In this document: positions 1 to 11,663 of the stretch, piece after piece | How positions within the stretch are numbered: the first letter of the stretch is position 1 | Layout of the letters: each line of letters opens with the position of its first letter | Source: Hyphodiscus hymeniophilus | Lineage: Eukaryota > Ascomycota > Leotiomycetes > Helotiales > Hyphodiscaceae | Assembly: GCA_016508695.1 (NCBI GenBank) | Contig: VNKQ01000009.1 | Location: 620,001-684,000, forward strand | Reading direction: 5' to 3' | DNA length: 64,000 bases | The notes under the pieces: model-generated | What the model saw: only the letters and a program-made list of their open reading frames with translations | What the model was told of the DNA's origin: nothing | Database searches by the model: none | Position numbers and translations under genes: made by a program

Positions 1-1670
1 CCACTATCGAGCCAGCCGCAGCAAGGTCTGAGAATGGAAGAGAAATGGAATGTGAATCGCGTTCTACGCGTCGCGGTTGTTTAATGATATAATGCTATTG
101 GGGCCAGGAGTCAGGTCGCTATTGCAAGTCAGTCTTCTACCCCACACTCAAGATGAACTGTTCTGACCTTATTACTCCCGATCAAAATAGAATCTCCAAC
201 AGCAAGGACTTCTTGTTGGATCTTGAGAAAGGTGTGTGGTGAGGGGCCATCTATTGGGCCAACCAGCGTACCTTGCAGAAAAGAGCTTAGAGCCCCTTGA
301 GCAGGGGAATTGGCCTCTTAAACACATCTGGCTAACGCCTCCTTTGCTTTCCACCCAAGTCTGGCTGGACATTTTCATCGATGGCAGGCTGCTCGCGAGG
401 CTGGACCACTATCAAAGTGTGGGGTCGTCATATTCAGTATCCTGACCTGAGATCACTCAATTGAGGACTAATGAAGCTAGCGTATGATTCAGGGAGCTGT
501 TGCTCAATTGGCCTCCTGTCAGGCACGAAGCCTCTCGCTGCACTGCAGCTTTAGTCAGTGGAAGCTTAAACAGGGACGTCCTGGCTAGATCTGAGATCGT
601 GGCGGCCGTGGATCTTGTGTTGCATTCCTACGGCATGAAGGCGTTTGTCCTACGAACAGGCTTTGCAGACCAGAAACTCCTACCAGAAACCTTGGAATGC
701 AAGATCCCCCCCACGTCTCAACTAGACAAAGGGCGGTTGGGATGAACAATCGGGGCTGGCTGGACATGGTTTGCACAACAATCCGCACGGACAGAAATAA
801 AGTGAGGTCGAGTTCTTGTTTGTTAATTGTTATCTTACAATGCAATTCGCAGTCCGGAACAGGTATGTTTTGAGAAGTTAGCGTCGACATCAAGGCTTAG
901 CTCATTCAGTGCTATTGTATGGGACTCTCCTCCTGCCAAGACGATTTGAGCTATATTTTAGGTTTAGCGAGTCAGATGTCTGGCCCCCTAACTTCATATT
1001 GGTAGTGTCAACCGTAGTCAACAGTAGTCAACAGTAGTGACCACACGGTGGCCCTTGGCTCTTTCCTTCCCTTTCCCCATCGATCCTCCAAGTGCCAAGC
1101 CAGGGTATCTTGCAACGGCTAACCTGTGCCGGACCCATAAGACCGAGGTTCCGTTCCAGGGAAGAGGGGGCTGAGACCTTGAGCAAGCCATGCTGCCACT
1201 AATCGGGCCCTATCGAGGGCTACAGTAGCTTCTCCGCTTATTCAATATCGCGAACTTTCTTAAATCGCGATCTGGAGTATCATGCACATTGGGATCAGCG
1301 AGTCGCAATTGTGTTTGGGCGCTGAAACAACAGGCAATAGACTTGTCGCAAAGAAGAAAAAGGGACGTCGAAGAAAAGTGGTGTGGGAGGTCCGAATGCA
1401 GCTAGCTACTGTACAGTACTCCAAAAGGGGTGGGAGAGAAAAATGACAGGCGACTGGCCAGCCTTTTTGGGGGTCTTTTTTTGACACTTCAGCCACCAAC
1501 AATGGCAACAATCGACATATCAGGTGTTCAACATACCATAGGTGGTTTCCCCCCCAGAATCAAACAGCAACTGAAGGCTGATTTCCTTATCATAGAAAAC
1601 CCCATCCTATTGGTGCCGGCCGCCCCCTGCTACCGGATCAATGCGAGCATTGTGGAGTTGGCTTCTCTCT

Positions 1671-1735
1671 GCTCTGCTCTGCTCTGCTCTGCTCTGCTCT
1701 GCTCTGCTCTGCTCTGCTCTGCTCTGCTCTGCTCT
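1671..1735 (+). repeat. (GCTCT)13 microsatellite
   Basis: Thirteen perfect tandem copies of GCTCT, followed a few bases on by a short (CTAT)n run at about 1740-1754. Open frames through it read as a Leu-Cys-Ser-Ala polymer in any phase and are not evidence of a gene. Perfect copies suggest a young, length-variable locus. Confidence 0.95.
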
Positions 1736-4244
1736 TTTCTATCTATCTATCTATTTCTCTGCAAAGGATGATTCGAAGACGGTCCTGGAAGATAAGGATG
1801 GCCACCTCAGATCCAGTATCTTCACATATTCGGAGCCCGTATCGTTTGTCCGTTAGGCGTTGATCGACCTCGAAACGACTCGGGATTCGGCCAGCCCTTC
1901 CAGCTTTAAACTCACGCACTTACCAGGTAGGCAGGCCACCGTCTCTCTCGCCTAGCTCCGATCCTGGACTAACTCAAAATCTCAAGCTGTGATCGCATAC
2001 GGGTCTTTTGCCAACCCTCATTGAGTGATATCTCTTTCCTCTCTTTGGTGGTTTCTGCTTGCCAGGGTCAGAGGATCTTGGGCCTTGTATGAGAGGATTA
2101 TTTTCGGACACCTTTGCATTCGAGGGCTTGATTGTCTTGTTGGATTGCTCCCCTAAGTTGGGGATGGGGGAGAGGGTTTCCCTCCTTCCTCCTTCAGGCA
2201 CTGTGTTTGAAAAATCAGGCGCATGGGATACTTGCGTAACAACAGGCGGCAGTGTTGGACTCTTCGTCTATATTTGATGATCACATCCGCGGCGAAGTAG
2301 CACAACATTTGCCGACTTGTTTGATTTGGATCGGGCTCCAGTACGCAACACAATTGGCCATGACAATTCTGTCGACGAAGCTTTTGAGGTGGTGGAATGC
2401 GCAGTGCGAACACTCTCTTACGTCAAAATCGCACATTCATACGCCTTCTTTTTTCTAAATTTACCGGTGCCGTCTCCGAATGGCCCGGGGAAATCTGGTC
2501 TGCATTCCTGTGCAATGCATGCAACTTCCCGAGGAACTCACAGTATGCGGTCCGAATCTGGTGAAGTTCCACAAACCCTCTTTCATGTTGTTTTGATCTT
2601 ATTCGTCTTCATGATGCGTTCACCTCTGGCTGAGAGTTCTCAGCTCTGAGTTCCTTATCTCTCGAGTAATCATGGGTTTTACTCATTATTTGTTTCGTAG
2701 CAGCTCTCCATAGTACTCATAGTGCTAAAATATTGCAACATAGCCTTTCAAGGTAAGCGCTCGAGCGAAACCTGGGAATGACTGATAGAAACGAGCTTCG
2801 TTAGTGACTGGCTCTAATAGAGGTCGAAGTACAACAAAGTCTTCGAAAATAGTCAAGAAATGAATTCCATGTTGCGAGTAAATACATACTTGTCAAACTT
2901 GCTTTCGACCTGATTTCTTCATGTTCACCTCCACAAGCACGAAGCAACTTCTACCTCGGAATTCCCACATTCCCAGTCATGTGTCAGGAAGTGAGGCCAT
3001 ACGACTGTGGGCAGATTGACCCGGTGAATCGATCCACTATATTACATTCATAGCCTATCTACCTCAATTGCGGAACTTGCGATCACTGCAATCGGAATGA
3101 TATTTGTAGCAATGGTGGGTACTACCCAATCCAACTGGGCATCCGGGAGATATTGCCCTTTTTATCATGGCGTGTAGACAAACGTCAGTATTCGTTCATA
3201 ATACCTGGAGTGATCCTAATCATTGACTATTCACCATTCAGGAAGCATCATGATCACGGTGGATCGAAACGCAAGGCTCCTCGACGAGCCTCTTAGATAA
3301 CGAGCTTCTGTTCGTTTCTCGCAGGACTCTGTGTCATCGCGTGAGCCACGTTCGTACGAACGGCTCCATTGCAACTCTGCCACGCCAGCTTCTCAGTGTA
3401 TTATGCTGCAACTGTAAAATTCCCTCAGCTTAACCTCCGATGGTGATCCTCCAATCATGCATCACTGTATGTCGCCTCGCATCGATGCCACGAGGAGGTC
3501 CTGCAGTGTAAATTCGACTCCGAAGTCGTATCACATGCCATCATTCGAATTCAGCGAATCGCATCCATGGATATTAGGGGGCTATGTTTCCAAATGGCCG
3601 CTCCTACATCTTCAAGAATCTCGCCGGTCTCTTTCCTGTGGCTTTTCCTATTGGGTTAGCAGGTACGGAGTAATCAGTCCTTAACGATGATGTAGGGTAT
3701 TGCGTAGATCGACAAACATGCCACACTTTGTTATTCAAGAGCATTCTTACGCAGTCCCCATCGAGGGCATGTTTCCTATCAGCGAGTTTTTGGCCGACAA
3801 CCAGCCTTCTGGCGCAAGCCGAATCAAAACAACTGACTCTCAACGCCACCTTCAAGCTCTCCCCGCCACATCCCCATATTTATCCCATAAGCCACCGCCT
3901 TATTGCACGCCCAAGTCGCTCATTAATCGTCTCTCAAACCAATCGCTTTCTAATCCGGCCAACAGGGCAAGTCTCAAGCGCGGCTCGTATATCGTTCGGA
4001 CGAATGACTAAGTATCGAGGCGTGTCAGACCGAGCTACCCCGCATTTCAAAGCTCGGAAGCTGAGAGATACACAGGATGTTCCCTGAGCGACGAGAAGGA
4101 CTTACTGTCCAAACTAATAAGAAGGGTCTATCTGCCCATGTGCTTGTTGCTGGTGCATTTGTCGAAGATGGCAGCGGGATGAGGTGTGTCAACCACTCTA
4201 GAAGAAGGAGGATGACACTACCACCACCACCAGCATCGACAGAG

Positions 4245-4263
4245 TACGGAGGTACGGAGGTAC
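4245..4263 (+). repeat. Short tandem of TACGGAGG
   Basis: Two perfect copies of the 8-mer TACGGAGG (4245-4252, 4253-4260) followed by TAC. It resembles the TACGGAGTA word that recurs in other non-coding stretches of this window. Confidence 0.8.
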
Positions 4264-5731
4264 ATTGATCGCACGACTCTTCTACTGTATCTACCGATAA
4301 CGCTACAGGGCTTCTCCACTGTACTACTGCCCCCTCTAGGCCAATACAGAGTAAGCAGGATGGCGGCGGCCGCCACTAAATCGACTTCTTGCTAGAACCT
4401 AAGATGCTACAGCATCATCCTGCCCAAAGCAACGATTGTGGGCGGGAGCCACTGCAACAAGGGCCTCGGAAGATCTTGCCTTGCAACCGGACGTCGATAC
4501 GCAAGCATTGAGAGCAACCAATGATCCAGGGACTTCCCCACATACCGCTTACGTCTATACCTGGTAACTTCCGCAGGGACGTGTTGTGCGGCAATCGAAG
4601 CCTTTATCCGCTGGGAGTAGCATCGGTCCCAGCTGCATCATAACTCGGGACAAACTAGAGGGGAGCGAACAGAAAGACTCGTCAAATTTCTCCGTAAGAG
4701 GAAAGTTGCAGATGCAGCTGATGCAGCAGATACCAAAATAAAAGAGACATTATGAAATGACTGTAAATTGCGCATCATAGCAATAGATGTGTATCGATGG
4801 ACGTTTTGAGACGTTCGCGCATACAGTGGGTTCGCACTAGCTAATGGCGGATTGTGATGCTCTGGGCTGACGGGGCAGACCATCAAGGCTTGAATGCTTC
4901 AAAAATGAAATAAACTAAAACACGCTTGATGGGATAACAGTTAGCCTCAAAAAAGAAGATCTTCTCATTTAAACCTTAAACTAATTACGTTATTGTGGCG
5001 GGTCATCAGTCAGAATTGTATCTGGATTTTGGATAGGGAGTTTAGTTACAGAAGGAAGGTCGTGCGAGCTGAGCGCCCGCGTAGTGTGGCTTCTGTCATG
5101 AATGGATTTTCTCTTTCTGTCACTTCACCCAGTTCGTTTTGAGCCTGTCACGGCTAACGAATTTTGTGAGTAAGGATAGAGCATTCTCCGAGCTTCGAGG
5201 CTATGAGTTGCCAAGCTATGACTGGCCCAAGTCTGACATGACTCGCTGATCTATGATTCGCTGAGGCGAACTTGAGATATCATTTTCACTGTCTCGGCGG
5301 AAATGCGCGTCGGCCGGGAGATTTGATCTGCAACTGGGATGAGCAATGGAGAATCTTCGGAGAATATTCAATCATATGTCAAATTCGAATGTATTTGCAT
5401 TATCGATTGGAATGAATCGGCCGGATCTTCGCTGCAGCTGCTCGGACTGTGAACAGACATCTGAATCTGATACCCAATGTCGTGCATGATCTCCTCGGCC
5501 TATTCACACATGGTCGAGCTGCAGGTCCCCCAGCCTGCCCAATATCGCCAAGTGCCAAGTTTAGTGTGCCTTGCATGAGCTCCTAGTAGTTGAAGTCTCA
5601 CGACATATGTCGTATAAGCTATCTGAGCGCCGGAGAGACATATAATTGTCGACCAAATCCCCTCTAGACAAGTGAGTTAGGTGGGCCAAGCCGGTTCAGT
5701 TGTGTGAAGGGCGAGAACTATTTGGCCGAGA

Positions 5732-7694
5732 TTACGCTGCGAAACCTATGTCTGAATCGACAGAGTCCACGATCGCATCGTCTTCGTCGCCAAGTGACTC
5801 CTGAAGCTCTTCCTCAGTCGCTTCCATGCCCTCAGAGCTCATGATCTTATTGTTCTTATCCTCAGCTTGAAAGATGTCAGCAAAATAAAGAGACACAGAT
5901 ACGATTTACTTACTATGAGGATCTACCAAAAGATTCTCCTGAACCTCGCAGTTTTGCAAGATCGAGTCTTCTCCAATCTCACTTCGTCGGCCCAATAGGC
6001 AATCAGTCAACTTGCAACCTTTACCAACAACAACTCCGTCCATTAGCAAACATCGAGTGAGCTTTGCACCTTCCTTGATCTGGCAATTCGCACCAATGAC
6101 GCACTCCTTGATAGCGCTTTTCTCCTCGACGGTAACGTTCTCAGCTAACAGACAGTCCGGACGTGTGACGGTGGTTTTGGAAGCAATCCCTTGCGGGTAA
6201 GCTACTTTGTTTGTATGTGCAAATGGTGAAGCGGCTTCACGGCCGACCTGCTCAATCGATTCTAGTTTTGCGAGTTGCAGTGATACAGACAGGAGAAGCG
6301 GAGCAGTATCGACTCGGCGAATCAGTGGTAACGGGTCTTTGCCTTTCGATGGATGGACATATGCGAGCATTGGTGGTACTTCGGACTTGAGATTTGGATG
6401 TGGTGTTCCCGTAGGCTCAAGTTTGGAGGTCCAAGTTGTGCTTAGGCTCGCGAAATCACTTTCATCGGCCGGTGCGTTGTCCAGCATATTGTCATCATTT
6501 CCACTGGGATTCGGGTTGTTGAAGATTTCTGGTAGTCCCAACTTTTCTGGTAAGCCGTCTTGCCAGCCAGCCTTCGCCCACCAACCGATTACGTCTTCCC
6601 CAATGCTGTCCATATGCTCATTTCGGTTGATCATATCTATGACCCATGCAGGGAAGATATAGATGTGAGCATCACGATGTGAACTCAGCATACGGATCCG
6701 GGAGTGGGCTCGAATGAGGCCATGCCGAACAGGTAATGACTTCTTCTCTTCGGTGATATCATTCAAAGTATCCGTAGGAACAGAATAAACCAGCTTCGAC
6801 ACATGGGATAGTAGCGAGGTCTTCGAAGGAGGAGCAGGTCCAGGCTCCAAAGGTGATGTGGCGATAAAATCTGTTTCCTCTCCTTTGATGGCTGTCTCGC
6901 CTTTTGTTTGGTACCAGACTCCAAGACCACCTCTTCGACCTCCTTTCTCGCCTCCAACGGCCATTTTGGGACCAGGGAACTCGTGACCGCCACCTGTGGC
7001 TCCACCCAGACCAGCTTCTTTCACCATCCAAGACTCGATCAGAGTCTCTCCACCAATCTCACAGACGAGATCACAAGGAAGCACAATGAAATCTCCTTTG
7101 ACGATGGCACGAACTTCGGGTAACCGAAAAATTTGCGCAGTGCCCGTATTCTGATCAAGGTCCTTAGGTGCTAGTAAGTCTGGCTTTGGAAGTGGCAGTC
7201 CAGTCAGATGAGGATTAGTGTTCATGGCAGCTGTAATGGCTGGGGCGGATGATGGGGGACATATTAGAGTGATACCTAAACAAACGTCAGTAGGTTGTAC
7301 CTTAGATATACTGTACAGTTTCAAAGCCGTAGATTAGTTTTTGTTGAACTCCAAGTTCGTCATGAAAGGCAATATAAGACAGAGAAAGCCTCAGCACAGC
7401 TCATCCGGGATTGGCTAGCAGGCAAAGAGACAAGATGATAGATGTGCAATCAGAAATGTAGTAATTATATCTTCCAGGCAGAAGCATCAAGCAATAATGA
7501 CATCTAGACTCACTCGTGACCCCCATTCGATAACAGAAGTCTATGGGATACCAGACCATGGGGCGGTTCGCAATTGGTATGAGGGCCTTAGGATTCTCAT
7601 CTGGATTTGCTGTGAAAGTCGGGAAGGAAGACCCAGGGCCGCATAGAATGATGGCTTGGAAGCCAGGAGCTGGCATCGATAGAGCGTGAGGCAT
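5732..7694 (-). CDS. GCD1: eIF2B gamma subunit
   Basis: Gamma subunit of eIF2B, the guanine-nucleotide exchange factor that reloads eIF2 with GTP in cytoplasmic translation initiation and in general amino-acid control. Exons 7694-7514, 7275-5914 and 5865-5732 join to 558 residues, close to yeast Gcd1. The first exon has the nucleotidyltransferase-like start (AIILCGPGSSFPTF, then KALIPIANRPMVWYP). Exon 2 continues with GDFIVLPCDLVCEIGGETLI and ends in the left-handed beta-helix hexapeptides (IKECVIGANCQIKEGAKL, VVVGKGCKLTDCLLGRRS). The short last exon gives an acidic tail (SSEGMEATEEEL) like that of fungal homologues. The ATG at 7694 was chosen because the frame upstream of it lacks family similarity. 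Intron 1 is 238 nt (GTGAGT...TTTAG), several times longer than the others here; intron 2 is 48 nt. The gene diverges from the Pex22-like gene. Confidence 0.93.
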
Positions 7695-8107
7695 GGTTGC
7701 AGATATTTTCCCTTGACAGTCTGCGTTTAGTCGGCTAGAAAATGCACCTTTGGTGATTTTGAAAGGTAAGAACCCGTGAATCAAAGGTTACAGGATGGTT
7801 TGATCGAGATCTTGGATTCGTCCGTGATGAATTTAGGACAAGCTCAAATGTGAACTATTATAATATCGTCCAGAAATCGAGAAAGTTAGATACCTTAGTC
7901 ACAAATTGAGTTTGATCACGTGCGAGGCTGCAAGGATTGTCGCTGATTCGGGAGTCGCATGGACAACCAAACTGTTGACTTTCCAGCCTCGGGCATTTTG
8001 GACTCCCTGCCACTTGATTAAAGGAGCCTCTCCCACATAACCATATTGTGAGCTATCACACCTACAAAGGACGGCTGGATGGGAATTACCATGAGCAACA
8101 TCTCCTA
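7695..8107. promoter_or_regulatory. Divergent promoter region
   Basis: This 413 nt gap separates the start codons of the eIF2B-gamma gene (minus) and the Pex22-like gene (plus), so it must carry both promoters. I see no clear TATA box or other nameable site. Confidence 0.5.
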
Positions 8108-9543
8108 ATGTCATACTCATACGATCGCTACGAGCGCAATACGCGCAGGGCTCAGCCTGCTTCATCGCGTCGAGGAGCGTTCTCCTACTGGATTCCTTTG
8201 GCCCTCACTGTTACGGTTGCGACTTTTGGAGTTGCTGCTTGGATATGGAGTGAGCGGCAAGATGACGAAGAAGATCAGCCACCTTCTGGTGATCAAGTCA
8301 GACCTGACTATGGTCGAAATCCGGATGGAAGCTTTCGCACTGGCCCACCTTCCTATGCTGGAGGGGACCTACGGCCAGGAGAGACGGGTTATGGTACTAC
8401 ACAACCACAAACTTACGAAACACAGAGCTACATGGCGCGTATGTCAGGAGCTTTGCGCAGGACTCCCAGCCCACAGCAGTTCATGGAGGGTGCGAGCAGG
8501 AGTGTAGTCGCAGGGGTTGCGGCTGCAGGAGCTGTTGTAGGGAGTGCGCTATCATCGATTCGAGAGGAAGATAAGAATGCATACAGAGATCACAGAACTT
8601 GGTCCGAGGAAGCGGAATCCCGCTTGCCGGGAGCCAGTCCTGGTCCTTCGGGGGCATTGAGCTGCGATCTGCGAGCGAGCCTAGAGTGCTGCCAACGCCG
8701 AGAGCACCATATGAATCCACAAGTGAACCGGGGAATACACAGAGAACTCCTATGGCCAATGGCAGAAGAAAGACTGTGGCTATTGTTGTTTCTGCAGACA
8801 CGAGTCTTGAGGATACTGATGAAGATGAAGGTTCTTTCCACGAGCATGCAGTAAGTTCCCATCCTTCCGCCCAGATCAATTTCTGACGGGCAAAGTCAAT
8901 TCTCTCCCATCTCCCTCGAAACACAGACTTCTCCAAGATACGACTCTTCGTACTCATATATGCGCCCGATCTAAAGGAGCACCCGCTCGATGCTGCTGCA
9001 ACCCGACCTCCGGGATCTCTAAGCTCTTCATTCTCGAATATCGGCCACGAACAAGCTCAAACACCAGGCGAGGAATTCGAGAAGACATTGTAAGTCATAG
9101 CATGCCTGTATTCAGCGAACAGAACTGATACCGATAGGTCTTCTGCATCAGGGTCCCCAGCATTTAATGCAGTCTATTCCCAAGCACTTGGTCTCGTAGA
9201 GAAAGAAACAATGGTTCTTCCTTTTACAACTAAGACCGGCCATGTTCATATACTCCGCCACCTGAACCCCGAAATCGTATACTTGCAAGAATCACTGGCT
9301 GGAGACAAAGGAGATGTTATCACACATCTCCAAAGCTGGCTTCGCCAAGATGTGGTCCTAGTTGTCGGCGCAGACGGTGGCCATGGCGGCCTGGCTGACA
9401 GCGAGTCTGAGGCCGAACATTCCGAGAAGAAAGAGCAATGGTGGGAAAGAGAAGACAGGGTTGGTCGTGGAAGAGGTGTAGTCGTGGTAGAAGGGGTACG
9501 CGTTGGAGATGATTGGGCACGTCGGGTTGAGAATAGGGACTGA
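8108..9543 (+). CDS. Peroxin-22-like membrane protein
   Basis: Resembles the fungal Pex22-like family, which is thought to anchor the Pex4 ubiquitin-conjugating enzyme at the peroxisome for Pex5 recycling. The N-terminus (MSYSYDRYERNTRR) is followed by one membrane segment (WIPLALTVTVATFGVAAWIW, about residues 22-41), then a disordered stretch. The conserved soluble core begins at KTVAIVVSADTSLED and runs through ILSHLPRNTDFSKIRLFVLI and APDLKEHPLD. Clear introns are 8851-8895 (45 nt) and 9090-9137 (48 nt); the last exon ends at 9543. Between about 8600 and 8690 the reading frame moves from phase 2 to phase 1. A 50 nt intron at 8637-8686 would repair it but its donor (GTCCTG) is poor, so a one-base deletion is the alternative. 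Family assignment is from memory of the core motifs. The start is the ATG directly before the conserved N-terminus. Confidence 0.75.
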
Positions 9544-10192
9544 TTAGCCTTGCTTGGACAGCGATTGTTTGCCACCGAGTAGACATGATTTTGAAGCACA
9601 CTATCTAATGTACTGAATATGTGATTTATGCCTACATTTTCTTGCGTTCGACCAGAACCTAGCTTGCCAAGCTCTTTTTCACGCAAATCGAGATCAGTGT
9701 CTGGACCATCTTACATAGCAGTTAAGTTACTAAAGTGGCACAGGCTCGCAGCATCCCCAGGCCCGTATCACGGCCATGGACTCTAACATGTTTTGCCTCT
9801 CACATCCGACCCTCAAAAATTCGTCGCATCCTTTCCAGAGTCGGCCGGCGTCAGCTCAGCCTCGAATCCTTCGGCACTACAAGGCACAGCATGTCGAAAT
9901 CCTACAGCACTATCCACAAAGCAGCGCCTCAACATTGGTATGGTGAACTTATTTATGTAATCAAACTTGTCAAAGATACAAGTTCTAGACAAATCCCCTT
10001 CGATCTATGCTGTTCTCATTCATCTGCATTACACCCTAATACTGGAAACAAGCAATTCAACAATGGAGCTCAAAAGATTGTGGAAAGAGTTTATTCTAAG
10101 CTTATCGTCACTCTGTAAAGGACTTACTGGCGCTGGTTGTATCTGTTAAACAACGAGCTCCTCTAAACCTCGCTTCTTACTGGAAATTAATA
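9544..10192. other. Intergenic, no gene seen
   Basis: Holds the 3' end of the Pex22-like gene and then about 600 nt of ordinary sequence up to the left TIR of the degraded element. An open frame of 127 codons at 9735-10118 has no recognisable motif and I do not call it. The last two bases, TA at 10191-10192, form the left copy of the presumed target duplication. Confidence 0.5.
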
Positions 10193-10226
10193 CTGTCGGT
10201 TGCGGGCTTAGCGTAATTTGGGCCCA
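10193..10226 (+). repeat. Left terminal inverted repeat
   Basis: Begins CTGTCGGTT and ends AATTTGGGCCCA. It matches the reverse complement of 13831-13864 at 32 of 34 positions. At position 17 it has T where the right end has C before A, as expected if this copy suffered a CpA-to-TpA change. Confidence 0.92.
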
Positions 10227-10254
10227 TTTTCACCGCTTTTGCATGCAATACCGA

Positions 10255-10277
10255 TTTAGTAGGGAACCCCTACTAAA
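10255..10277. repeat. Perfect subterminal hairpin
   Basis: TTTAGTAGGG, a 3 nt AAC loop, then CCCTACTAAA: a perfect 10 bp inverted repeat just inside the left TIR. It survives inside a sequence otherwise saturated with RIP changes; no matching hairpin is seen at the right end. Confidence 0.85.
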
Positions 10278-11613
10278 AGTCAGTGAGCGATTAAAGAACC
10301 TCAAAATATTAAGAAATATAAACGTAAACCTATACTTAATTAGGCAAAATTAAAGCTAATTCTTAGTGTTTTGTTTTTTACTTTAATATAGCTTAATTAA
10401 ACTAACTTACGCGCTTTAAACTAAAGGTGAAAACTCTAATATTAGACTATAAAAGAGCCTTAAAAGGTAGTTCTAGCGTTACTCTAACTTTTACTCTTCG
10501 AATTCGACTTACTATAAGTTCGTTATTGTTTGTAAAGGCTATTATAAGTATAGTACCTCCTATTATAAAACTAATAGTAAGTACTATACTTATATTACTT
10601 ATATAGACTTTGTCGGCGCTTATATTAATACTTATACTAAAATTAGTTATAAAACTACTTCTTATACTTATAAAGTATAAATTATAAGATATTACCTTTA
10701 GTATATACGTTACTATCGATTTAAATATAATATTAGAGTAAGGAATACCTCTTATCTTACTAGATAGTAAAACTAGTATAATATCGATTCTTTAGTATAC
10801 TAAAAAGGTAGTATTTAAGAAGTATATTACTAGTAAGTATACTAAACCTCTAAAGGCTATAACTTATATTCTCGGTCGTTATAGGGCTCTAAATAACTAT
10901 AAACGCTATAATATTCCTTTTATAAATAATACTATCCAAATCAAAAAGGAATAGCGTATTTAAGAGTCGATTTCGTATAATATTAAGGTTATAAAAGTAT
11001 AGATTCGATATAAGATCGATTTTGACCCTAATAAGGTTATAATTAAGGAGATTCGATAAGCTAAGAAGGTAGTAACTTAAAAAGGTAAACAAATCGAAAA
11101 GCTTTTTAATACTAATATTAAAAAGGTACTAAAACCGGTTTTTGCAAATAAAAATAAACTCGATAACCCTTATAAATCGATTATAACTATAAAGAAGAGA
11201 CCTTTAGCTACTACTTAGTTAGAAGAGAAATTAGTAGAAAAGAGAAAAGCTATAGTTCTAAAAACCGCGACTTACGCGTTTAATAATATTATAACCTAGT
11301 AGTATTATAAGAATAATTAATATAAAAACTTTTCCTTTACTTACTTTATTAATAATAAGACTTATTTTAAGGTTAGGAATACCGAATAATATCTCTAGTT
11401 ATAATAGATAATAATAAGTTAATTAACTTTTAAGATTCCTTCTAGAGGTTTATATACAAAATTAACTATTTAAAGAGAGGTATATTTAAAGCTAAAAAGG
11501 GAGGTACTAACTCGTCGTCGCGTAATAAAGGTTTTTAACTCTTTCTCTTATTATTCTCGAAGGTATTATTATTCTTATTCTCGATCTCGATCTTAATCTC
11601 AATCTCTTAGGTA

Positions 11614-11663
11614 TTATTAGTCTTATTAATCTTATTAGTCTTATTAGTCTTATTAGTCTTATA
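11614..11663 (+). repeat. Imperfect 9 nt tandem repeat
   Basis: About five copies of a TTATTAGTC-like unit inside the degraded element. Undoing CpA-to-TpA changes would give a unit such as CCACCAGTC, encoding a repetitive His/Gln/Ser-type tract, which suggests the element once encoded a low-complexity protein segment. That reading is inference. Confidence 0.6.

Larger units (their letters stand above)
1..5731. other. Gene-free stretch
   Basis: No gene could be supported in these 5.7 kb. Open frames are all below 120 codons, have no recognisable protein motif, and do not join into longer frames through plausible introns. Base composition looks ordinary, so this is not a RIP-degraded repeat like the one at 10193-13864. 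It holds a pentanucleotide microsatellite (1671-1735), a TACTGTACAGTA palindrome at 1407-1418, a TACGGAGTA word at 3664-3672 and a tandem of the 8-mer TACGGAGG at 4245-4260. It could be the long upstream region of a gene beyond the left edge, or hold non-coding transcripts; the sequence alone does not decide. Confidence 0.6.

Noticed and set aside
1430..1856. Open frames through the GCTCT repeat
   Set aside because: The repeat is open in all phases because five is prime to three; flanks show no protein similarity.
3700..4087. Overlapping frames of 103 and 119 codons
   Set aside because: No recognisable motif, overlapping each other in two phases, and no neighbouring exons.
10889..11092. Hydrophobic 67-codon frame on the minus strand in the AT-rich block
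   Set aside because: Low-complexity Leu/Ile/Asn/Tyr composition is what any AT-rich RIPed DNA yields; no domain and surrounded by stops.
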